NCBI RefSeq assembly: GCF_900103275.1
Contig: NZ_FNGP01000003.1
Span: 496,001-560,000, forward strand
Source of the DNA: Tessaracoccus oleiagri
GTDB taxonomy: Bacteria > Actinomycetota > Actinomycetes > Propionibacteriales > Propionibacteriaceae
Direction: 5' to 3'
DNA length: 64,000 nucleotides
Every line of letters begins with the position of its first letter. Position 1 is the first letter of the stretch. The notes under the pieces were generated by a model that saw only the letters and a program-made list of their open reading frames with translations, ran no database searches and was not told the origin of the DNA. The translations under genes and the position numbers were made by a program. This document shows, in pieces, positions 1 to 10,260 of this stretch.

Positions 1-1926
1 GCGCTGCGACTCGCCGGCGGCATGATCGGCTACCTGTCCTCGAGCCTGCTCGTGGACCTCATGACGGCCTACGTCGCCGTCCCGCTGCTCGTGATCGTCG
101 CGGTGTTCGGCGCACTCGTGGTCATCGGCCGCCCGCTGCACGAGATCGTCGACGGGGTACGGCAGGCCTTCTCCACGCTGGTCGAGCGGCCCGAGGGCTA
201 CGAGCCGCCGGAGCCGAAGAAGAAGCTGAAGTTCGGCGTCGACAAGCCCTACGACACGCCGCTCATCGAGGACTCCGTCGAGGACCCCGAGGTCCTGGAC
301 GAGCCGCTCGAGGAGGACGCGGCTCCGCCGCGGCCGGTGCCCGCGGGCCGGAAGCTGCCCGAACCGATCGTCGAGGACCTGGAGATCCAGGAGCCCGAGC
401 GGCCGGCCCCCGTGGGGGCCGTCGCGCCGCCGCGCGGTGAGCAACTCATGCTCAGCGGCGACATCGTCTACCAGCTGCCCGAACCGCAGGTGCTCGCCCC
501 GGGCTCGAAGCCGAAGGCACGGACGGAGGCGAGCGACCGCGTCGTCCGCCAGTTGGCCGTGGTGCTCGAGGAGTTCGAGATCGACGCCAAGGTCACCGGC
601 TACACCCGGGGCCCGACGGTCACGCGCTACGAGGTGGAGCTGGGCTCGGCGGTCAAGGTGTCGAAGGTCACCGGCCTCCAGGACAACATCGCCTACGCGG
701 TGGGGTCGAACGAGATCCGCATGCTCACCCCCATCCCGGGGAAGTCGGCCATCGGCATCGAGATCCCGAACGTCGACAAGGAAGTGGTCTCGCTCGGCGA
801 CGTGCTCCGCTCCGCGAAGGCGCAGTCGGACCACCACCCGCTCACCGTGGGGCTCGGCAAGAACGTCGACGGCGGCTTCGTCGTCGCGAACATGGCGAAG
901 ATGCCGCACCTGCTCGTGGCCGGCGCCACCGGCTCCGGCAAGTCGAGCTTCATCAACTCGCTGATCACTTCCATCATGATGCGCGCCACCCCGGACGAGG
1001 TGCGGCTCATCCTCGTCGACCCCAAGCGCGTCGAACTCAACCAGTACGAGGGCATCCCCCACCTCATCACCCCGATCATCACCAACCCGAAGAAGGCGTC
1101 CGAGGCGCTCGCGTGGGTGGTCCGGGAGATGGACATGCGCTACGACGACCTCGCGGCCTTCGGGTTCCGGCACGTCGACGACTTCAACAAGGCGGTGCGG
1201 GCCGGCCAGGTCAAGCTGCCGGAGGGCTCCCAGCGCGTCCTCGCGCCGTACCCGTACCTGCTCGTGGTGGTCGACGAGCTCGCGGACCTCATGATGGTGG
1301 CCGCCCGCGACGTCGAGGACTCCGTGGTGCGCATCACCCAGCTCGCGCGCGCTGCCGGGATCCACCTCGTGCTCGCGACGCAGCGGCCCTCGACCGACGT
1401 CGTCACCGGCCTCATCAAGGCCAACGTGCCGTCCAGGCTCGCGTTCGCGACCTCGTCGATGACCGACTCGCGCGTCATCCTCGACCAGCCGGGCGCGGAG
1501 AAGCTCGTCGGCAAGGGCGACGGTCTGTTCCTGCCGATGGGCGCCTCGAAACCGATCCGTGTGCAGGGCGCCTGGGTGAACGAGTCCGAGGTGCGCGAGG
1601 TCGTCCAGCACGTCACCGCGCAGCTCCAGCCCAACTACCGCGACGACGTGACGGTCGCCGGTGGGGGCGAGAAGAAGGTCGTCGACGACATCGGCGACGA
1701 CATGGAGCTCGTGCTCGACGCCTGCCGCCTCGTGGTGGAACTGCAGCTCGGCTCGACGTCGATGCTGCAGCGCAAGCTGCGTGTCGGCTTCGCGAAGGCC
1801 GGCCGGCTGATGGACATCCTCGAGTCGCGCGGCGTCGTCGGCCCCTCGGAGGGTTCGAAGGCCCGCGAGGTCCTCGTGAAGCCCGATGATCTCGACGAGG
1901 TGCTCGCCAACTTGGCGCAGGGCTAG
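1..1926 (+). CDS. ftsK: DNA translocase FtsK/SpoIIIE, 5' truncated by window edge
   Basis: This is the C-terminal part of the septum-located ATPase that pumps chromosomal DNA during division. The reading frame is open from base 1 (Ala-Leu-Arg-Leu-Ala-Gly-Gly before the first Met at 22), so the true start lies outside the window. The visible part has one last membrane helix (about residues 14-36 from the Met at 22), an acidic, proline-rich linker to about residue 150, then the motor. The motor has Walker A GATGSGKS near residue 300 and Walker [11 protein letters not shown] near residue 412. The last 75 residues are a winged-helix gamma domain of the kind that reads KOPS sites. rimO follows 12 bases later. 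The family assignment is secure; only the N-terminal membrane region is missing. Confidence 0.95.
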   Translation, partial: ALRLAGGMIGYLSSSLLVDLMTAYVAVPLLVIVAVFGALVVIGRPLHEIVDGVRQAFSTLVERPEGYEPPEPKKKLKFGVDKPYDTPLIEDSVEDPEVLDEPLEEDAAPPRPVPAGRKLPEPIVEDLEIQEPERPAPVGAVAPPRGEQLMLSGDIVYQLPEPQVLAPGSKPKARTEASDRVVRQLAVVLEEFEIDAKVTGYTRGPTVTRYEVELGSAVKVSKVTGLQDNIAYAVGSNEIRMLTPIPGKSAIGIEIPNVDKEVVSLGDVLRSAKAQSDHHPLTVGLGKNVDGGFVVANMAKMPHLLVAGATGSGKSSFINSLITSIMMRATPDEVRLILVDPKRVELNQYEGIPHLITPIITNPKKASEALAWVVREMDMRYDDLAAFGFRHVDDFNKAVRAGQVKLPEGSQRVLAPYPYLLVVVDELADLMMVAARDVEDSVVRITQLARAAGIHLVLATQRPSTDVVTGLIKANVPSRLAFATSSMTDSRVILDQPGAEKLVGKGDGLFLPMGASKPIRVQGAWVNESEVREVVQHVTAQLQPNYRDDVTVAGGGEKKVVDDIGDDMELVLDACRLVVELQLGSTSMLQRKLRVGFAKAGRLMDILESRGVVGPSEGSKAREVLVKPDDLDEVLANLAQG

Positions 1927-1938
1927 GCTGAGCCCACC

Positions 1939-3321
1939 ATGACACTTCGCTCCGTACACATCGCGTCGCTCGGGTGCGCGCGCAACGACGTCGACTCCGA
2001 GGAACTGGCCGCGCGGCTCGAGGCCGGGGGATTCCGCCTGGTCGACGATGCCGCCGCGGCCGAGACCGTGGTCGTCAACACGTGCGGGTTCGTCGAGCAG
2101 GCGAAGAAGGACTCCATCGACACCCTCCTGGCCGCCGCCGACCTGAAGGCCGGCGGCACCGTGAAGTCGGTCGTGGCGGTCGGATGCATGGCCGAGCGCT
2201 ACGGCGTCGAGCTGGCCCGTGAGCTGCCCGAGGCCGACGCGGTGCTCGGCTTCGACGCGTACCGCGACATCGCCTCCCGCCTGACGGGCATCCTCGACGG
2301 CGTGCAGCACACGTCCCACGTCCCCAGGGACCGACGGACGTTGCTGCCCATCGCCCCGGCCGAACGGACGCGCGCCGCGAGTGACGTCGCGGTGCCCGGC
2401 CACGACTGGCTCGCGCAGCGGCGGCGGCTCACCGACGCGCCCTGGTCCAGCCTCAAGATCGCCTCCGGCTGCGACAGGCGCTGCGCCTTCTGCGCGATCC
2501 CGTCGTTCCGCGGCTCGTACCTCTCCCGCCCCTCCGACGAGGTGGTCGCCGAGGCCCGCTGGCTCGCCGACCAGGGGGTGCGCGAGCTCTTCCTCGTCTC
2601 GGAGAACACCTCCTCCTACGGCAAGGACCGGGGCGTCGACGAGCGGCTCGAGACCCTCCTGCCGAAGCTGGCGGCCGTGGACGGCATCGAGTGGATCCGC
2701 GTCAGCTACCTGCAGCCGGCGGAGGTGCGGCCTTCGATGCTGCACGCCCTCCTGAACACCGAAAAGGTCGTGCCGTACTTCGACCTCAGCTTCCAGCACG
2801 CCTCCAAGGACGTGCTGCGGCGGATGCGCCGCTTCGGCGACCCGGAGAACTTCCTGGGACTCATCGGCCGGATCCGCGAACAGGCGCCCACGGCGGGCAT
2901 CCGCAGCAACGTCATCGCCGGCTTCCCCGGCGAGACCGAGGCCGACGTGGAGATCCTTCGCCAGTTCATCGTCGACGCCTCCCTCGACGTGCTGGGCGTG
3001 TTCGGCTACTCCGACGAGGAGGGGACCGAGGGCGCGACCCTGGACGGGCACGTCGACCCGAGCGAGGTCGAGGCGCGCCGCGCGATGCTGGCGGACCTGT
3101 CGCTGGAGGTGTCGGAGGCGCGGGCCGCCGACCGCATCGGCGAGGATCTGGAGGTCCTCGTCGAGGGCCTCGAGGGCGGGCTCGCGACGGGCAGGGCCGC
3201 CCACCAGGGCCCTGAGACCGACGGCAGCGTCACCCTCGACGGCGAGTTCCCGGTGGGCAGCTTCGTCCGCGCGCTCGCGGTCGACGCGGAGGGCATTGAT
3301 CTGATCGCGGAGGCGGCATGA
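1939..3321 (+). CDS. rimO: Ribosomal protein S12 methylthiotransferase RimO
   Basis: RimO is a radical SAM enzyme that methylthiolates an aspartate of ribosomal protein S12. The 460-residue product has the N-terminal UPF0004 domain with cluster cysteines C13, C49 and C83, then the radical SAM CxxxCxxC motif at C178, C182 and C185, and a C-terminal TRAM-like domain that binds the substrate. It resembles MiaB (encoded at 10261) but has the RimO-type CDRRCAFC context and lacks the MiaB signatures NTCAVRENA and GCNNTC. Its TGA overlaps the pgsA ATG by four bases (ATGA), which implies translational coupling. RimO rather than MiaB is a family-level call and is quite sure. Confidence 0.93.
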   Translation: MTLRSVHIASLGCARNDVDSEELAARLEAGGFRLVDDAAAAETVVVNTCGFVEQAKKDSIDTLLAAADLKAGGTVKSVVAVGCMAERYGVELARELPEADAVLGFDAYRDIASRLTGILDGVQHTSHVPRDRRTLLPIAPAERTRAASDVAVPGHDWLAQRRRLTDAPWSSLKIASGCDRRCAFCAIPSFRGSYLSRPSDEVVAEARWLADQGVRELFLVSENTSSYGKDRGVDERLETLLPKLAAVDGIEWIRVSYLQPAEVRPSMLHALLNTEKVVPYFDLSFQHASKDVLRRMRRFGDPENFLGLIGRIREQAPTAGIRSNVIAGFPGETEADVEILRQFIVDASLDVLGVFGYSDEEGTEGATLDGHVDPSEVEARRAMLADLSLEVSEARAADRIGEDLEVLVEGLEGGLATGRAAHQGPETDGSVTLDGEFPVGSFVRALAVDAEGIDLIAEAA

Positions 3322-3926
3322 GCGAGAAACCCAGCAACTGGAACGTCCCGAACGTCCTCACCGTCATCCGGATCGTCCTAGTCCCGGTCATGGTGGTCGT
3401 GCTCTTCCTCGACCCGCGGGACCCGACGATGCGGTGGGCCGCCGCGATCATCTTCGCGGTCGCCATGGTGACGGACTTCGTCGACGGCAAGGTCGCCCGC
3501 AAGTACAACCTCGTCACCGACTTCGGGAAACTCTGGGACCCGATCGCCGACAAGGCGCTCACCGGCGCCGCCTTCATCTCGCTCAGCATCCTGCAGACGC
3601 CGTCCGGGCCCGAGCTGCCCTGGTTCTTCACCGTCATCATCCTCGTGCGGGAATGGGGGATCACCTGGCTGCGCGACTGGCTGAAGAAGCGCGGGACCAT
3701 CATGGCCGCGAACGCCGGCGGCAAGGCGAAGACCGCCACGCAGGCGGTGGCGCTGTTCCTGTTCCTGCTCTACCTGCCCAGCCTCCCCGGCTGGCTGCAG
3801 GTGGTCGCCTGGGTGCTGATGTGGGGGGCGCTGATCCTCACCGTCGTCACCGGATTCGAGTACATTCGGGAGGCGAGGCGCGCCGTCAAGAAGGGCGCGT
3901 CCCCTCGTCGGGCCATGACCGACTGA
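3318..3926 (+). CDS. pgsA: CDP-alcohol phosphatidyltransferase, PgsA type
   Basis: This integral membrane enzyme probably transfers a phosphatidyl group from CDP-diacylglycerol to glycerol 3-phosphate in phospholipid synthesis. The 202-residue product shows the complete family signature D-x2-DG-x2-AR-x8-G-x3-D-x3-D at about residues 52-79 (DFVDGKVAR followed by GKLWDPIAD). Several hydrophobic segments follow, and the tail is basic ([13 protein letters not shown]). Its place between ftsK-rimO and cinA-clgR matches the mycobacterial pgsA3 locus. The exact acceptor alcohol cannot be read from the sequence, because related enzymes use inositol phosphate or cardiolipin precursors. Confidence 0.88.
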   Translation: MSEKPSNWNVPNVLTVIRIVLVPVMVVVLFLDPRDPTMRWAAAIIFAVAMVTDFVDGKVARKYNLVTDFGKLWDPIADKALTGAAFISLSILQTPSGPELPWFFTVIILVREWGITWLRDWLKKRGTIMAANAGGKAKTATQAVALFLFLLYLPSLPGWLQVVAWVLMWGALILTVVTGFEYIREARRAVKKGASPRRAMTD

Positions 3927-3942
3927 GCAGGAGGAGACGCGG

Positions 3943-4437
3943 ATGACCGACACGGCCGTCAGGCTCGTCAAGGAGTTCACCAGGCGATCCGTCACGCTCG
4001 CCGTCTGCGAGTCGATCACCGGCGGCGCGATCGGCGCCGCCATCACCAGCGTGCCCGGCGCCTCGGCGGTCTTCCGCGGCGGGCTCATCACCTACGCCCG
4101 CGACCTGAAGAGCAGCCTGGCGAAGGTCGATCCCAAGCTGATCGCCGACGAGGGCGTCGTCAACGAACTGACCGCCTTCCAGATGGCCCGCGGCGCCCGC
4201 CTGGCCTGCCATGCGGACTGGGCCGTCGCCACCACGGGCGTCGCCGGCCCGACGACCACCGATGGGGCCGAGGTCGGCACGGTATGGTTCGCAGTGGTCG
4301 GGCCCAGCATGGGCATGAGCAACCCTCCGGTCTACACCGAGCGGCGACAGTTCGAGGGCGATCGCCAGGCGATCCGGGAACAGGCGGTGGAGCACGCCCT
4401 GGCGATGTTGCTGCGAGTTTCCGGCCTCGGGGAATAG
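3943..4437 (+). CDS. pncC: CinA C-terminal domain protein, nicotinamide-nucleotide amidohydrolase
   Basis: The 164-residue product is a stand-alone CinA C-terminal domain (PncC/YgaD type), which deamidates nicotinamide mononucleotide in NAD recycling. The family core is clear: [21 protein letters not shown] near the N-terminus, then FRGGLITYA, and VATTGVAGP in the second half. The N-terminal CinA (COG1058) domain is absent, as in many single-domain homologues. A Shine-Dalgarno AGGAGGAG lies before the ATG, 16 bases after pgsA. It sits in the same operon as pgsA. Its old name, competence-damage protein, says nothing about function here. Confidence 0.88.
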   Translation: MTDTAVRLVKEFTRRSVTLAVCESITGGAIGAAITSVPGASAVFRGGLITYARDLKSSLAKVDPKLIADEGVVNELTAFQMARGARLACHADWAVATTGVAGPTTTDGAEVGTVWFAVVGPSMGMSNPPVYTERRQFEGDRQAIREQAVEHALAMLLRVSGLGE

Positions 4438-4457
4438 TTCCGCCCGTTCGCTCGTTG
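4431..4457 (+). promoter_or_regulatory. ECF-type promoter (GGAAT-N18-GTTG) of clgR
   Basis: GGAAT (4431-4435) and GTTG (4454-4457) are separated by exactly 18 bases. This is the -35/-10 pattern of SigE/SigH-class extracytoplasmic sigma factors in actinobacteria. The -35 starts inside the last codons of cinA, and the predicted start of transcription is about 40 bases before the clgR ATG. Mycobacterial clgR is known to be under SigE/SigH-type control, which supports the reading. The same geometry occurs before sigB (41201-41226). Confidence 0.7.
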
Positions 4458-4501
4458 TTACGTGCGACGCGGGCGACCGTCCCGCGAGTTTGGTGGTAGC
4501 C

Positions 4502-4774
4502 ATGAAGGGCATTCTGATCCGTCAGGTGGTGGGTGAGGTCCTGCGCGAGATGCGTGCCGACGCCGGCATGACGCTGCGTCAGGTCTCCATGGCATCCATG
4601 GTGTCGCTCGGCTACCTCTCGGAGATCGAACGCGGCCACAAGGAGGCCTCCAGCGAGGTCCTCAACTCGATCGTGGGTGCGCTCGGGTCCACGCTCAGCG
4701 AGTTGCTCGGCGCCGTGACGATCAAGGTCGCCTCGCAGGAGATCAGCCGCGCCGAGATCGGCATCGCCGCCTAA
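4502..4774 (+). CDS. clgR: ClgR-type XRE family transcriptional activator
   Basis: The product is a 90-residue helix-turn-helix protein. ClgR activates clp protease and other stress genes in actinobacteria. The HTH core ([36 protein letters not shown]) matches the ClgR/PopR family closely. A TTG at 4490 would add four residues; ATG 4502 is preferred because GGTGG lies about 8 bases before it. The gene follows pgsA and cinA as in Mycobacterium, but no PspA-like gene follows: the next gene is an unrelated DeoR regulator reading towards it and overlapping it by four bases. ClgR proteins are usually ClpP substrates through their C-terminus; here the last residues are GIAA, an Ala-Ala end that fits Clp recognition (inference). 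Confidence 0.88.
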   Translation: MKGILIRQVVGEVLREMRADAGMTLRQVSMASMVSLGYLSEIERGHKEASSEVLNSIVGALGSTLSELLGAVTIKVASQEISRAEIGIAA

Positions 4775-5559
4775 CCGGTACCCGCGACCAGCACCTCGAC
4801 CCCCGTCCCGCGCAGCTCGGCGAGCGCCCGGGCGGGGGCGCGGTCGTCGGTCACGAGGATGTCGACGTCCTTCAGGTCCACCAGCTTCGCCAGCGTCACC
4901 GTCCCGAGCTTGCTCGAGTCGACGGCCGCTATCACTCGGTCCGCGCGCTCGATCATGAGCTGGTTCGTGCGGGCCTCCGTCTCGTCATGGGTCGTGAGCC
5001 CGCCCTCCACGCTGCAACCGTCGGCGCCCACGACGGCGGTGCCCACGTTGACGAGCTTCATCGTCGCCTCCGCAAGGGGGCCGACGAGCTCCAGCGAGTT
5101 GCGCCGCAGCACCCCTCCGGCGATGAGGACACGGCTCTGGCCCATCTCCGCGGCGGCCAGCCCGATGCTGAGCGAGTTCGTGATGATGGTGAGGTCGTGG
5201 CGCGACCCAAGCGCGCGCAGCACCGCGGCCGTGGTGCTGCCGCCGGTCAGCGCCAACGCGTGGCGTCCCTGCGGGATCAGCGTCGCGACCAGTTCCGCGA
5301 TCGCCCGCTTCGCCTCATGGTGCTGGCCGTCCCGGAGCCGGATCGGCAGCTCCGAGCCGCCGCTCAGGGGTCGCACACCGCCGTGGGTCCGCTCCAGCAG
5401 CCCCTGTTCCGCCAGTTGGGCGACGTCCCGCCGGATCGTGGCGGCGGACGCCTCCAGCGTGCGGGCGAGATATGCGAGGGTCAGCGGCCCGCGCTCCCGC
5501 AGGAGTTCGAGCAACGCCATCATCCGATCGGAGCGTTTCTTCGAGGGGGCAGCGGGCAT
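4771..5559 (-). CDS. DeoR family transcriptional regulator
   Basis: The 262-residue product has an N-terminal winged HTH of DeoR type ([36 protein letters not shown], about residues 20-57) and a C-terminal DeoR sugar-phosphate sensor domain ([30 protein letters not shown]). Such proteins repress sugar or nucleoside catabolic genes and are released by phosphorylated sugars. No sugar operon is adjacent, so the target is unknown. The start is ATG 5559. Longer upstream readings are low-complexity shadow sequence, and a TATATT hexamer lies only 7 bases before this ATG, which suggests a leaderless mRNA. It reads divergently from the DUF3046 gene and tail-to-tail with clgR. Confidence 0.88.
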   Translation of the reverse strand: MPAAPSKKRSDRMMALLELLRERGPLTLAYLARTLEASAATIRRDVAQLAEQGLLERTHGGVRPLSGGSELPIRLRDGQHHEAKRAIAELVATLIPQGRHALALTGGSTTAAVLRALGSRHDLTIITNSLSIGLAAAEMGQSRVLIAGGVLRRNSLELVGPLAEATMKLVNVGTAVVGADGCSVEGGLTTHDETEARTNQLMIERADRVIAAVDSSKLGTVTLAKLVDLKDVDILVTDDRAPARALAELRGTGVEVLVAGTG

Positions 5560-5566
5560 GGGACGA

Positions 5567-5574
5567 AATATAGT
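5567..5574. promoter_or_regulatory. Overlapping divergent -10 elements of deoR and DUF3046
   Basis: The AT-rich octamer at 5567-5574 gives TATATT on the minus strand (5572-5567), 7 bases before the DeoR ATG. It also gives TATAGT on the plus strand (5569-5574), 8 bases before the DUF3046 GTG. The two -10 hexamers share four bases, so RNA polymerase could occupy only one promoter at a time. Both spacings fit leaderless transcripts. Confidence 0.6.
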
Positions 5575-5582
5575 GGAGCATC

Positions 5583-5777
5583 GTGCGTGAGGTTGAGCTG
5601 TGGCAGCGGATGGAAGACGTCCTGGGGGCGGGGTACGCCCGGGTGTGGGCGGAGAACACCGTGCTTGCCGAGCTCGGGTCCCGAACGGTGGTGCAGGCGA
5701 TCGCCGCCGGAATCCCCAGCAAACGCATCTGGCTCGCCGTCTGGGGGCAGCTGGAGCTGCCGCCGAAACTCCGCTAG
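5583..5777 (+). CDS. DUF3046 family small protein
   Basis: The product is a 64-residue conserved actinobacterial protein of unknown function. It starts with GTG and matches the DUF3046 pattern MREVELWQRM...GYARVWAENTVLAELGSRTVVQAIAAGIPSKRIWLAVWGQLELP. It has no signal peptide or membrane segment and is rich in aromatic and hydrophobic residues. DUF3046 genes commonly stand directly before recA in actinobacteria, as here. A LexA-type box lies 18 bases after the stop codon. Whether the protein works with RecA is unknown; only the neighbourhood suggests it. Confidence 0.88.
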   Translation: MREVELWQRMEDVLGAGYARVWAENTVLAELGSRTVVQAIAAGIPSKRIWLAVWGQLELPPKLR

Positions 5778-5794
5778 GCGTGTCGCTACACAAT

Positions 5795-5808
5795 CGAACG
5801 AATGTTTC
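5795..5808 (+). promoter_or_regulatory. LexA (SOS) box before recA
   Basis: The 14-mer CGAACGAATGTTTC fits the Gram-positive LexA consensus CGAACRNRYGTTYC at every position. The lexA gene in this window has a matching box (20614-20627). It lies about 120 bases before the recA ATG, so the SOS promoter probably produces a long leader. A second candidate promoter has TTGACA at 5867-5872 nearer the gene. Confidence 0.85.
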
Positions 5809-5927
5809 GTAAGCTGAACGCGGTTGTCCACAACACGACTGTTTCGTGCAAGTTTGTCGGAGCTCGTTGACACAGTGTGGATGGAACTAGTCCGGCCGTA
5901 CGCGGTCACGAGGTAGAAGGAACGTTC

Positions 5928-6971
<1,044 letters not shown>

Positions 6972-7452
6972 CCTTGAGTTCGCGCGCAAGATCGCACTCG
7001 ACCTCCTGAGCGCCCGCCCGCGCTCGGAGGCCGAGTTGCGCGCCGCCCTGGCCAAGCGCAACGTGCCCGCGGAGGTGATCGACGAACTCTGCCGGCGATT
7101 CAACGAGGTCGGGCTGCTGGACGATGCGGCATTCGCCGCGACACTGACGACGAGCAGGTCCCAGTTCTCGGGGCGCGGGAAGATGCGCATCCGCCAAGAG
7201 TTGCGCCAGAAGGGCATCGACCCGGAGACCGCGGAGGAGGCGCTGGCCGAGGTCTCCGTGGACGACGAGCTCGATGCCGCCCGGGCGGTGGCCGCCAAGC
7301 GGGCTCGTTCCCTGGAGGGACTCGAACGACCGGTCGCCCAGCGTCGCCTGGCCGGCGTGCTGGCCCGGCGCGGGTTCTCGCCAGGCGTCGTGATGCAGGT
7401 CGTCCAGGAGACGCTGATAAGTTAGGGCGTCCGAGGGCAAGAGGAGGCGGGC

Positions 7453-8811
7453 ATGGACTGGGTCGGTTGGATTCTGGCGCTGGTGCTCGCCGGGGCAGTC
7501 GTGTTCCTGCTGCTGCGCCGCCGCGACTCGCGCGCGGCCCTCGACGCCGAGACCTCCCGGCTGCGCCAGCACGAGGACCGCCTCCTGACCGACAGCGAGG
7601 GGCTCCAGGCCCGAGCGGAGAAGCTCGACGCGCAGCGCTCCGAGCTGAAGCGCAAGCAGGCCTCCATCCAGGCCGAACTGGAGCGCGTCGCAGGGCTCAC
7701 GCGCGAGCAGGCGCGGGCGGAGATCATCGAGGAGGCCGAGCGCACCGCGAAGCTGCAGGCCGCGCAGCTCGCTCGCGAGATCGAGCAGCGGGCGCGACGG
7801 GACGCGGAACGCGAGGCCCGCAACATCATCGTCGGCGCGATCCAGCGCATCGCGGCCGAGCAGACCAGCGAATCCGTGGTGACCGTCGTCCAGCTGCCCA
7901 GCGATGACATGAAGGGTCGCATCATCGGGCGCGAGGGCCGCAACATCCGGGCCTTCGAGCAGATCAGCGGCGCCAACCTCCTCATCGACGAAACCCCGGA
8001 GACGGTGCTGATCAGCTGCTTCGACCCCGTGCGACGGGAGACGGCGCGCATCGCGCTCGAAGAGCTGGTCGCCGACGGGCGCATCCATCCGCAGCGCATC
8101 GAGGAGGTCTACGCCAAGGCCGAGCGGACCATCGACGAGGAGATCCGGCACGCCGCCGAGGACGCCCTGACCGAGGTCGGCATCGTCGACCTGCACCCGA
8201 ACCTCGTGCCCACGCTGGGCTCGCTGGCGTACCGCACCTCCTACGGGCAGAACGTCCTGAAGCACCTCGTGGAGAGCGCTCGCATCGCCGGCCTCATGGC
8301 CGCCGAGCTGGGCCTGGACGTCGCCACCTGCAAGCGGGCCGCCTTCCTGCACGACATCGGCAAGGCCCTGAGCCATGAGAACGAGGGGCCGCACGCGCTC
8401 GTCGGCGCCGACCTGCTGCGCAAGCACGGCGAGCACGAGGACATCGTCCACGCCGTGGAGGCGCACCACAACGAGGTCGAGCCACGCACCGTCGAGGCCG
8501 TGCTCACCCAGGCCGCGGACGCGATCTCCGGCGCCCGCCCCGGCGCCCGGCGTGAGTCGCTGGAGGCGTACATCGAGCGCATGCAGTCGCTCGAGAAGAT
8601 CGCCCTGCGCCGCGACGGGGTCGCCCGGGCCTTCGCCATGCAGGCGGGCCGCGAGGTCCGGGTCATGGTGGAGCCCGAGAAGATCGACGACGCGGGGGCC
8701 CAGGTGCTCGCCCGCGAGATCGCCAAGGAGATCGAGGCCACGCTCACGTTCCCGGGACAGATCCGCATCACGGTGGTGCGGGAGTCGCGCGCCACCGCCA
8801 CCGCGCACTGA
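7453..8811 (+). CDS. rny: Ribonuclease Y
   Basis: RNase Y is a membrane-anchored endoribonuclease that starts mRNA decay. The 452-residue product has one N-terminal membrane helix (about residues 4-21, WVGWILALVLAGAVVFLLL), a long charged coiled coil to about residue 130, a KH RNA-binding domain with GREGRNIRAFE, and an HD domain with the metal-binding AAFLHDIGKAL and VEAHHNE motifs. It is somewhat shorter than the Bacillus enzyme (about 520 residues) through a shorter coiled coil. It follows recX by 27 bases with a GAGGCGGGC element before the ATG. Confidence 0.94.
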   Translation: MDWVGWILALVLAGAVVFLLLRRRDSRAALDAETSRLRQHEDRLLTDSEGLQARAEKLDAQRSELKRKQASIQAELERVAGLTREQARAEIIEEAERTAKLQAAQLAREIEQRARRDAEREARNIIVGAIQRIAAEQTSESVVTVVQLPSDDMKGRIIGREGRNIRAFEQISGANLLIDETPETVLISCFDPVRRETARIALEELVADGRIHPQRIEEVYAKAERTIDEEIRHAAEDALTEVGIVDLHPNLVPTLGSLAYRTSYGQNVLKHLVESARIAGLMAAELGLDVATCKRAAFLHDIGKALSHENEGPHALVGADLLRKHGEHEDIVHAVEAHHNEVEPRTVEAVLTQAADAISGARPGARRESLEAYIERMQSLEKIALRRDGVARAFAMQAGREVRVMVEPEKIDDAGAQVLAREIAKEIEATLTFPGQIRITVVRESRATATAH

Positions 8812-8820
8812 GCATCGCGT

Positions 8821-9261
8821 TCAGTCGCCCTGGTCGAAGCCGACGACCCGCGCCGCGACCTCCCCGGACCTACCGAGCACCGTGCGCACCAGCACGCCTT
8901 CCCCGGTCAGTCGTACCTCGTCGAGCACCACTCGGGTCCCCCTCGCCATCGCGAGGGCGAGCCGTGTGCACGCCGTGGCCTGCTCCGGTCGCGCGAGGAC
9001 GGACACCCCGTCGGCCAGCCTGACCCGCACCACACCCTTGACCGGCCCCGCCTCGAGTGCGGTGATGGGGACGCGACGGGAGGCGCTCAGCATGAGCCGG
9101 TGCAGCAGGAGTTGGTCGACCGCGCCGCGGAGCTCGCGGTCGATCGAGGTCCAGGTGGATTCGAGCTCGCTGTCGAAGCCGGAATCGTCCGCCGGAGCCC
9201 CCAGCGGGTCCGGTCGGGAGAACGCCGCCCGCAGCATCGCCAGCGGTTGGAAGCGCGCCAT
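8821..9261 (-). CDS. Hypothetical protein, 146 aa
   Basis: I do not recognise this protein. It is 146 residues, soluble-looking, without signal peptide or membrane helix. The first half is helical (ELESTWTSIDRELRGAVDQLLLHRLML) and the second half alternates strands (VKGVVRVRLADGVSVLARPEQ, GTRVVLDEVRLTGEGVLVRTVLG). The start at ATG 9261 is supported by a GATACT hexamer at 9273-9268, 6 bases before it, consistent with a leaderless mRNA. It is convergent with rny. The third-position GC bias fits a real gene. Confidence 0.65.
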   Translation of the reverse strand: MARFQPLAMLRAAFSRPDPLGAPADDSGFDSELESTWTSIDRELRGAVDQLLLHRLMLSASRRVPITALEAGPVKGVVRVRLADGVSVLARPEQATACTRLALAMARGTRVVLDEVRLTGEGVLVRTVLGRSGEVAARVVGFDQGD

Positions 9262-9329
9262 GGGTCCAGTATCCGTCGGCGGCTCGCCGTAGAGAAGATC
9301 AGCGGGCCCAGAATGTTCGCCCGCGGGCC

Positions 9330-10208
9330 TCAGGAAAGGCGGACGCCCCACGTGCCGGACGCCGACTCGCCGGGCTCGAGCCGGAGGAGGCCGTCGTGCG
9401 TCGGGCCGTCGTTGAACGCATCGGGTCCGCAGGTCATCGGCTCGATCGCGAGGGCGCCACGTTCCGGTCGCGTGTAGAGCTGCACCCAGCCGAACGCCTC
9501 GTCGGCCCACACGGTGACGGCATGATCCGGCCCCTCCGCCCGCACCTGCCACGGTCCGAGCGGCTCAGTGAAGGCGGTGTCGAACGACAACTCTCCGATC
9601 GCGCGGGCCTCGCGGAAGTCGAACGACGGGTCGAGGTCGGCGATCTCCACCGGTAGCAGGCGGTCGTCGACGCGGAGTTGCCGGGCGAACGGGAGCGACA
9701 GGACCACCCGGCCGACGTCGGGGAACTGGAAGAGCGGGTGGGCGCCGTAGCCGAACGGCAGCGGTGAGTCGCCCGCGTTGGTCGCGGTGAAGGACACCCG
9801 GAGCCCCTCGTCGTCCAGCGCGAACGTCTGCTCGACGCGCAGCGTCCCCGTCCACCCCACCTGCGGGTACACCACCGCGGAGAGGGTGAGTGCCTCGTCG
9901 GAGCGGCGGGTGAGCCGCCACGGCACGTCGAACAGGAGGCCGTGGATGGCGGTCCGGAAGCCCGGTTCGTTGACCGGGAGGTGGTGGGTCACGCCGTCGA
10001 AGCGGTAGGCGCCGTCGCGGACCCGGTTCGGCCACGGGGCGAGGGTGGCGCCGGCGAAGCCGCGCGGGCGCTCGTCGGCCCCGTAGGTCCACAGCACCTC
10101 GCGGCCGTGGTGGCTGAGGCTGCGCAACGTCGCGCCCACCTCCGTGACGACCGCGGTCAGCGCTCCGTGCGAGATGTCGTACTGGGTGCCGGTCGGCAGG
10201 ATCATCAT
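9330..10208 (-). CDS. Aldose 1-epimerase family protein
   Basis: The 292-residue galactose-mutarotase-like protein interconverts alpha and beta anomers of aldoses. The fold markers are present: GATLRSLSHHGREVLW, the substrate-pocket LAPWPNRVRDGAYRF, the catalytic-type histidine in GYGAHPLFQFP, and the conserved glutamate in ALAIEPMTCGPDAFNDG. The substrate is not certain, because the family includes galactose, glucose and glucose-6-phosphate epimerases. TAGGGT (10221-10216) lies 7 bases before ATG 10208, suggesting a leaderless transcript. It diverges from miaB. Confidence 0.88.
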   Translation of the reverse strand: MMILPTGTQYDISHGALTAVVTEVGATLRSLSHHGREVLWTYGADERPRGFAGATLAPWPNRVRDGAYRFDGVTHHLPVNEPGFRTAIHGLLFDVPWRLTRRSDEALTLSAVVYPQVGWTGTLRVEQTFALDDEGLRVSFTATNAGDSPLPFGYGAHPLFQFPDVGRVVLSLPFARQLRVDDRLLPVEIADLDPSFDFREARAIGELSFDTAFTEPLGPWQVRAEGPDHAVTVWADEAFGWVQLYTRPERGALAIEPMTCGPDAFNDGPTHDGLLRLEPGESASGTWGVRLS

Positions 10209-10215
10209 GGCTCAC

Positions 10216-10251
10216 ACCCTAGTGGCGGTCCTACCACCCCGGGGTTAAAGT
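10216..10251. promoter_or_regulatory. Divergent leaderless promoters of the epimerase gene and miaB
   Basis: The 52-base gap between the epimerase and miaB starts contains TAGGGT on the minus strand (10221-10216) and TAAAGT on the plus strand (10246-10251). They lie 7 and 9 bases before the two start codons, and neither start codon has a Shine-Dalgarno sequence. Both transcripts should therefore begin at or beside the start codon. Confidence 0.5.
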
Positions 10252-10260
10252 TGGCCCGTC

